DNA from: Setomelanomma holmii
Lineage: Eukaryota; Ascomycota; Dothideomycetes; Pleosporales; Phaeosphaeriaceae
Length of the DNA: 11,122 nt
Assembly (NCBI GenBank): GCA_010015745.1
Contig: ML978446.1
Span: 1,120 to 12,241 of the forward strand
Reading direction: 5' to 3'
Each line of letters begins with the position of its first letter. Position 1 is the first letter of the stretch. Below are positions 9,140 to 11,122 of the stretch, one piece after another. The notes below the pieces were generated by a model. It searched no databases and had not been told where the DNA came from. It worked only from the letters and a program-made list of their open reading frames with translations. The translations under genes and the position numbers were made by a program.

Positions 9140-10368
9140 TCAATACTTAGTTTGCCAACCTCGAGCTTTTCTGCAGACCGCCATACGACAGGGCATGCTG
9201 AGTATGAGCATGCGTATGAGCTTCCCTGGTATGCTGCGCCAGCACTCTTTCAAAGCCTCACAAAAGCCATGCTACTCTTCCTTAGCTATACTATAGTTGT
9301 TGTATTAGGGGTAGAACTTGAACATGCGCTTCTTGAGGTGCCACCAGAGGTGTTCAATAGGGTTAAGGTCTGGTGAGTACGCTGGCCAGGTGATAGGTGT
9401 AATATTGTGTTCTGCTAGGAACCCCATAGCTGCGCGCGACTTGTTTATACGCGCGTTATCCTGCATGAAAAGCTGTGAATGACGCTAGTGAGGGAGGAGA
9501 CCTTTGCGCAAAGCCGCAATGTAACTTTGGGTAGAATAGCCACCTCTTAGGGCATCAGGATCGCGGTCTATGATGATATCACGGTTGAGATCTCGTTTAT
9601 TTCTTACAATACATACGGTACTATGGCGGGGTAGAGTATGTTCACATTTTGCTCCCCATTTTCGCCGCGACAGATGACCAATGGACTCCTCCTTGGGCGA
9701 CCACGTTCATCCAGCCACACTGACGCCCACACCATCTGAGCAGGCTTGCGGGACGTGCCAATCTCAGATATCATCTCCTTCTTCCATTTCTCCCATTTGT
9801 AGCGAAAGCGCCACTCCTGGGAGTGGCCTGCATCCTTCTGAACTGAGCACTCATCTGAGAACTTGAGCATGCGCTGCAACCACTGGAACGTCCTGTACTG
9901 CCTGCAGAACTGTAAGTGCTTTCGCGCATGCCCCTGGTTCAATTTAGGTCTTATTTTTCACCTATAATTGGTGAGGCTACGCTCTTTAAGGCACCAGTAG
10001 AGTGTGCTGCGGCTAGGTGCCTTTGAAGGGGTGCCGTCTAGATTGACAAAGACGCCAACATCTGCCAAGTTTTTATACTCAATCTTAGGCTCAGCGCAAG
10101 CTTTTCAATAGTTAAGCTCCTTCTAGTGAAGTGAGCGCATTAGTTTCCGGCCAGAACGAGGCAGATCTGACGTTGTATAGTGTAGGTTCCATCTTTTGAT
10201 AGTATCTCAGATGGCTTGTGTGCCGCACCCAAACTCATGTGCCAGCTCCTTCACTGAAACACCAGCGTCAAACTTGGCAAAAACAGTATGTCTTTGAGCA
10301 GGTGACAGGTGCGGCTTTTTGCTTGAATTTCTGCTAATTTCTGTACCAAATGAGCAACAAGGAGGCAT
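9140..10368 (-). pseudogene. DD34E Tc1/mariner transposase, many nonsense codons
   Basis: This was a cut-and-paste transposase acting on the element's own ends. It reads from ATG 10368 (MPPCCSFGTEISRN) through an N-terminal helix-turn-helix region (LSPAQRHTVFAKFDAG), PRSGRK, NLDGTPS and HARKHLQFCRQY to the catalytic core. The three acidic residues are kept: Asp in FSDECSVQK (codon 9855-9853), Asp in MQDNARI (9460-9458) and Glu in SPDLNPIEHLWWHL (9355-9353). Exactly 34 residues separate the last two. The C-terminus ends ARGWQTKY with TGA at 9140-9142. Lesions in order: TGA 10209-10207, TAG 10125-10123, TGA 10107-10105, TGA 9960-9958, a one-base loss near 9607, TAG 9487-9485, TAA 9307-9305 and TAG 9274-9272. 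The original length would be about 409 residues. It cannot make a working protein. Confidence 0.93.
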
Positions 10369-10425
10369 GCTGTGTGGGATTGAAGATGGGATAGGCGGGC
10401 GCGCGAGTTTTGTGTTCGGGCAGGC

Positions 10426-10451
10426 GCGCGGATACTTTTGACGCGTGACTG
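10426..10451. repeat. Right terminal inverted repeat of the Tc1/mariner element
   Basis: This is the transposase-start side. Its reverse complement begins CAGTCACGCGTCAAAAG and pairs with 9000-9025. It is followed by the TA duplication at 10452-10453. Confidence 0.9.
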
Positions 10452-10481
10452 TATGATGACGAAGCAGCATCAGACCGCCAG

Positions 10482-10496
10482 CACGTGGCACACGTG
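10482..10496. promoter_or_regulatory. Two adjacent CACGTG E-boxes
   Basis: CACGTG occurs at 10482-10487 and 10491-10496, nine bases apart, and the second abuts the ATG at 10497. CACGTG is the classic target of bHLH regulators such as Pho4-, Cbf1- or SREBP-type proteins. The stretch is also open in the downstream reading frame, so the pairing could be chance within former coding sequence. Confidence 0.35.
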
Positions 10497-11122
10497 ATGC
10501 GCTCCTCTCATAAACCGTCACAGAAGATCCTTGATGAAGAAATAGTAAAGCTTCAGCGGGAGAACGAGCTGCTGAAGCGAGACCGCGAACTGCATTACAA
10601 GTATACTTTTTTCTTACATATCATATTTCATAGCTAACTTGTTGCTGTATGGAGCTCAAGGTCGCCGCCGAAGGGTGCTCAAACAGCTGGTTTGAAATGT
10701 TTGCTACGTGTCTTGTCGAAAAGCTCTGCGCGCGGGAGATTCGCGACATCGTCTATCGTTATAAACTTGAGGCTTACTCCAAAGTCACCATCCTTCCTCT
10801 CAGCCTCAGCAGGATCCCCTGCAACAATATCAAGTGGGAGATATATTATGTCGATCTCGATCGGACAAAGCATAAGCTTACCAACTTGGACCAGGTACCA
10901 CACTTCATGATCGGGAGTTTGATGAACTCTATCTGCAATCGACATTCATCAAGAATTGTCACGGTTTGGAGTCTCTCCTGTTGTACGATGTATCACAGTT
11001 TCACGTCTCCACTGCTGTACTACGTAGTACACCTCACCGTTGCTCTGCCTCACCAGCACTACATATACTGTTCATAGCCACATACAATAGAACCTCACCG
11101 AACATCAACTTTTCCAGGTCAA
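10497..11122 (+). pseudogene. Accessory gene with coiled-coil start and EIRDIVYRY motif, frame-shifted and partial
   Basis: From ATG 10497 the frame encodes a basic, strongly helical heptad-like stretch (ILDEEIVKLQRENELLKRD) up to 10600. A donor-like GTATAC at 10601 and a perfect CTAAC branch site at 10634-10638 suggest an intron. An acceptor at 10686 (AACAG) restores the frame (86 bases), although coding-like codons already begin near 10649. The next part has WFEMFATCLVEKL and REIRDIVYRY, resembling the F-box-like/2EXR-type fungal families, and reaches VPHFMI (10895-10912). There the coding signal moves to another frame (REFDELYLQSTFIKN from 10912), as if one C were lost. Without that shift, the first frame ends near 11077 in unlikely sequence. 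The second frame is open to the window edge, where CAG/GTCAA could be a donor. Function is unknown. A minus-strand frame over 10679-10945 was judged less coding-like. Confidence 0.5.
11017..11030. repeat. 14-base perfect palindrome
   Basis: GTACTACGTAGTAC equals its own reverse complement and lies within the damaged gene at the right edge. No function can be assigned. Confidence 0.5.

Larger units (their letters stand above)
8998..10453 (-). mobile_element. Tc1/mariner element, full length but inactive
   Basis: The element body is 9000-10451 (1452 bases), flanked by TA at 8998-8999 and 10452-10453, the target-site duplication expected of Tc1/mariner elements. Imperfect 26-base inverted repeats start with CAGT and share the 14-base core GTCAAAAGTATCCG. 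The single transposase gene reads on the minus strand. Both ends are intact, so it could in principle still be moved by an active relative. A CpG-rich direct repeat GGCGCGCG (10398-10405 and 10423-10430) lies between the right end and the transposase start, with no match at the left end. Confidence 0.93.

Noticed and set aside
10207..10521. Minus-strand open frame starting outside the transposon
   Set aside because: Its first part crosses the terminal inverted repeat into flanking DNA. The transposase most likely starts at the ATG at 10368.
10679..10945. Minus-strand open frame of 88 residues
   Set aside because: The plus strand has the more C-rich third positions and the REIRDIVYRY motif. 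The minus frame has no recognisable family motif.

Overview
The window looks like nuclear DNA of a filamentous ascomycete (Pezizomycotina). I lean to Dothideomycetes, from family resemblance only. Supporting signs are very short GT-AG introns (two of 51 bases), a secreted S10 carboxypeptidase, fungal-type accessory families (an LPAELRNIIYEYAL-type F-box-like/2EXR-like protein, a large kinase with an HMDIKPKN catalytic loop, a Gfd2/YDR514C-like protein with a zinc-knuckle tail), and a fungal Tc1/mariner element. There are no prokaryotic operons, rRNA or CRISPR. I found no tRNA I could support.

Layout: bases 1-1095 are non-coding, with a microsatellite, a short palindrome and the promoter of the next gene. 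Bases 1096-2775 (+) hold an intact secreted serine carboxypeptidase with one intron, which splits the catalytic serine codon. Bases 2908-4013 (-) hold a broken F-box-like/2EXR-like gene, convergent with the protease. Bases 4698-6956 (+) hold a broken protein kinase gene with two frame shifts and a premature stop. Bases 7178-8074 (+) hold a two-exon Gfd2/YDR514C-like gene. Its frame continues past the TAG stop at 8072-8074 into a clear CCHC zinc knuckle, up to 8260. Bases 8261-8997 show nothing convincing. Bases 8998-10453 are a complete but dead Tc1/mariner element (TA duplications, 26-base inverted repeats, DD34E transposase on the minus strand with seven nonsense codons and one frame shift). 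Bases 10497-11122 (+) hold a further accessory gene, broken by a one-base shift and cut by the window edge.

Taken together, one apparently healthy gene for a secreted glycoprotein protease sits beside a run of lineage-specific genes that are all damaged or shortened. Most nonsense codons can be explained by C-to-T changes on one strand or the other. That fits old RIP-like mutation or ordinary deamination in a repeat-prone accessory region, but it is inference: the ancestral codons are not known. Base-calling or assembly errors must be excluded for the one- and two-base shifts. I see no multi-gene system working together. The most unusual single observation is the stop codon placed directly before an otherwise well-preserved zinc knuckle.
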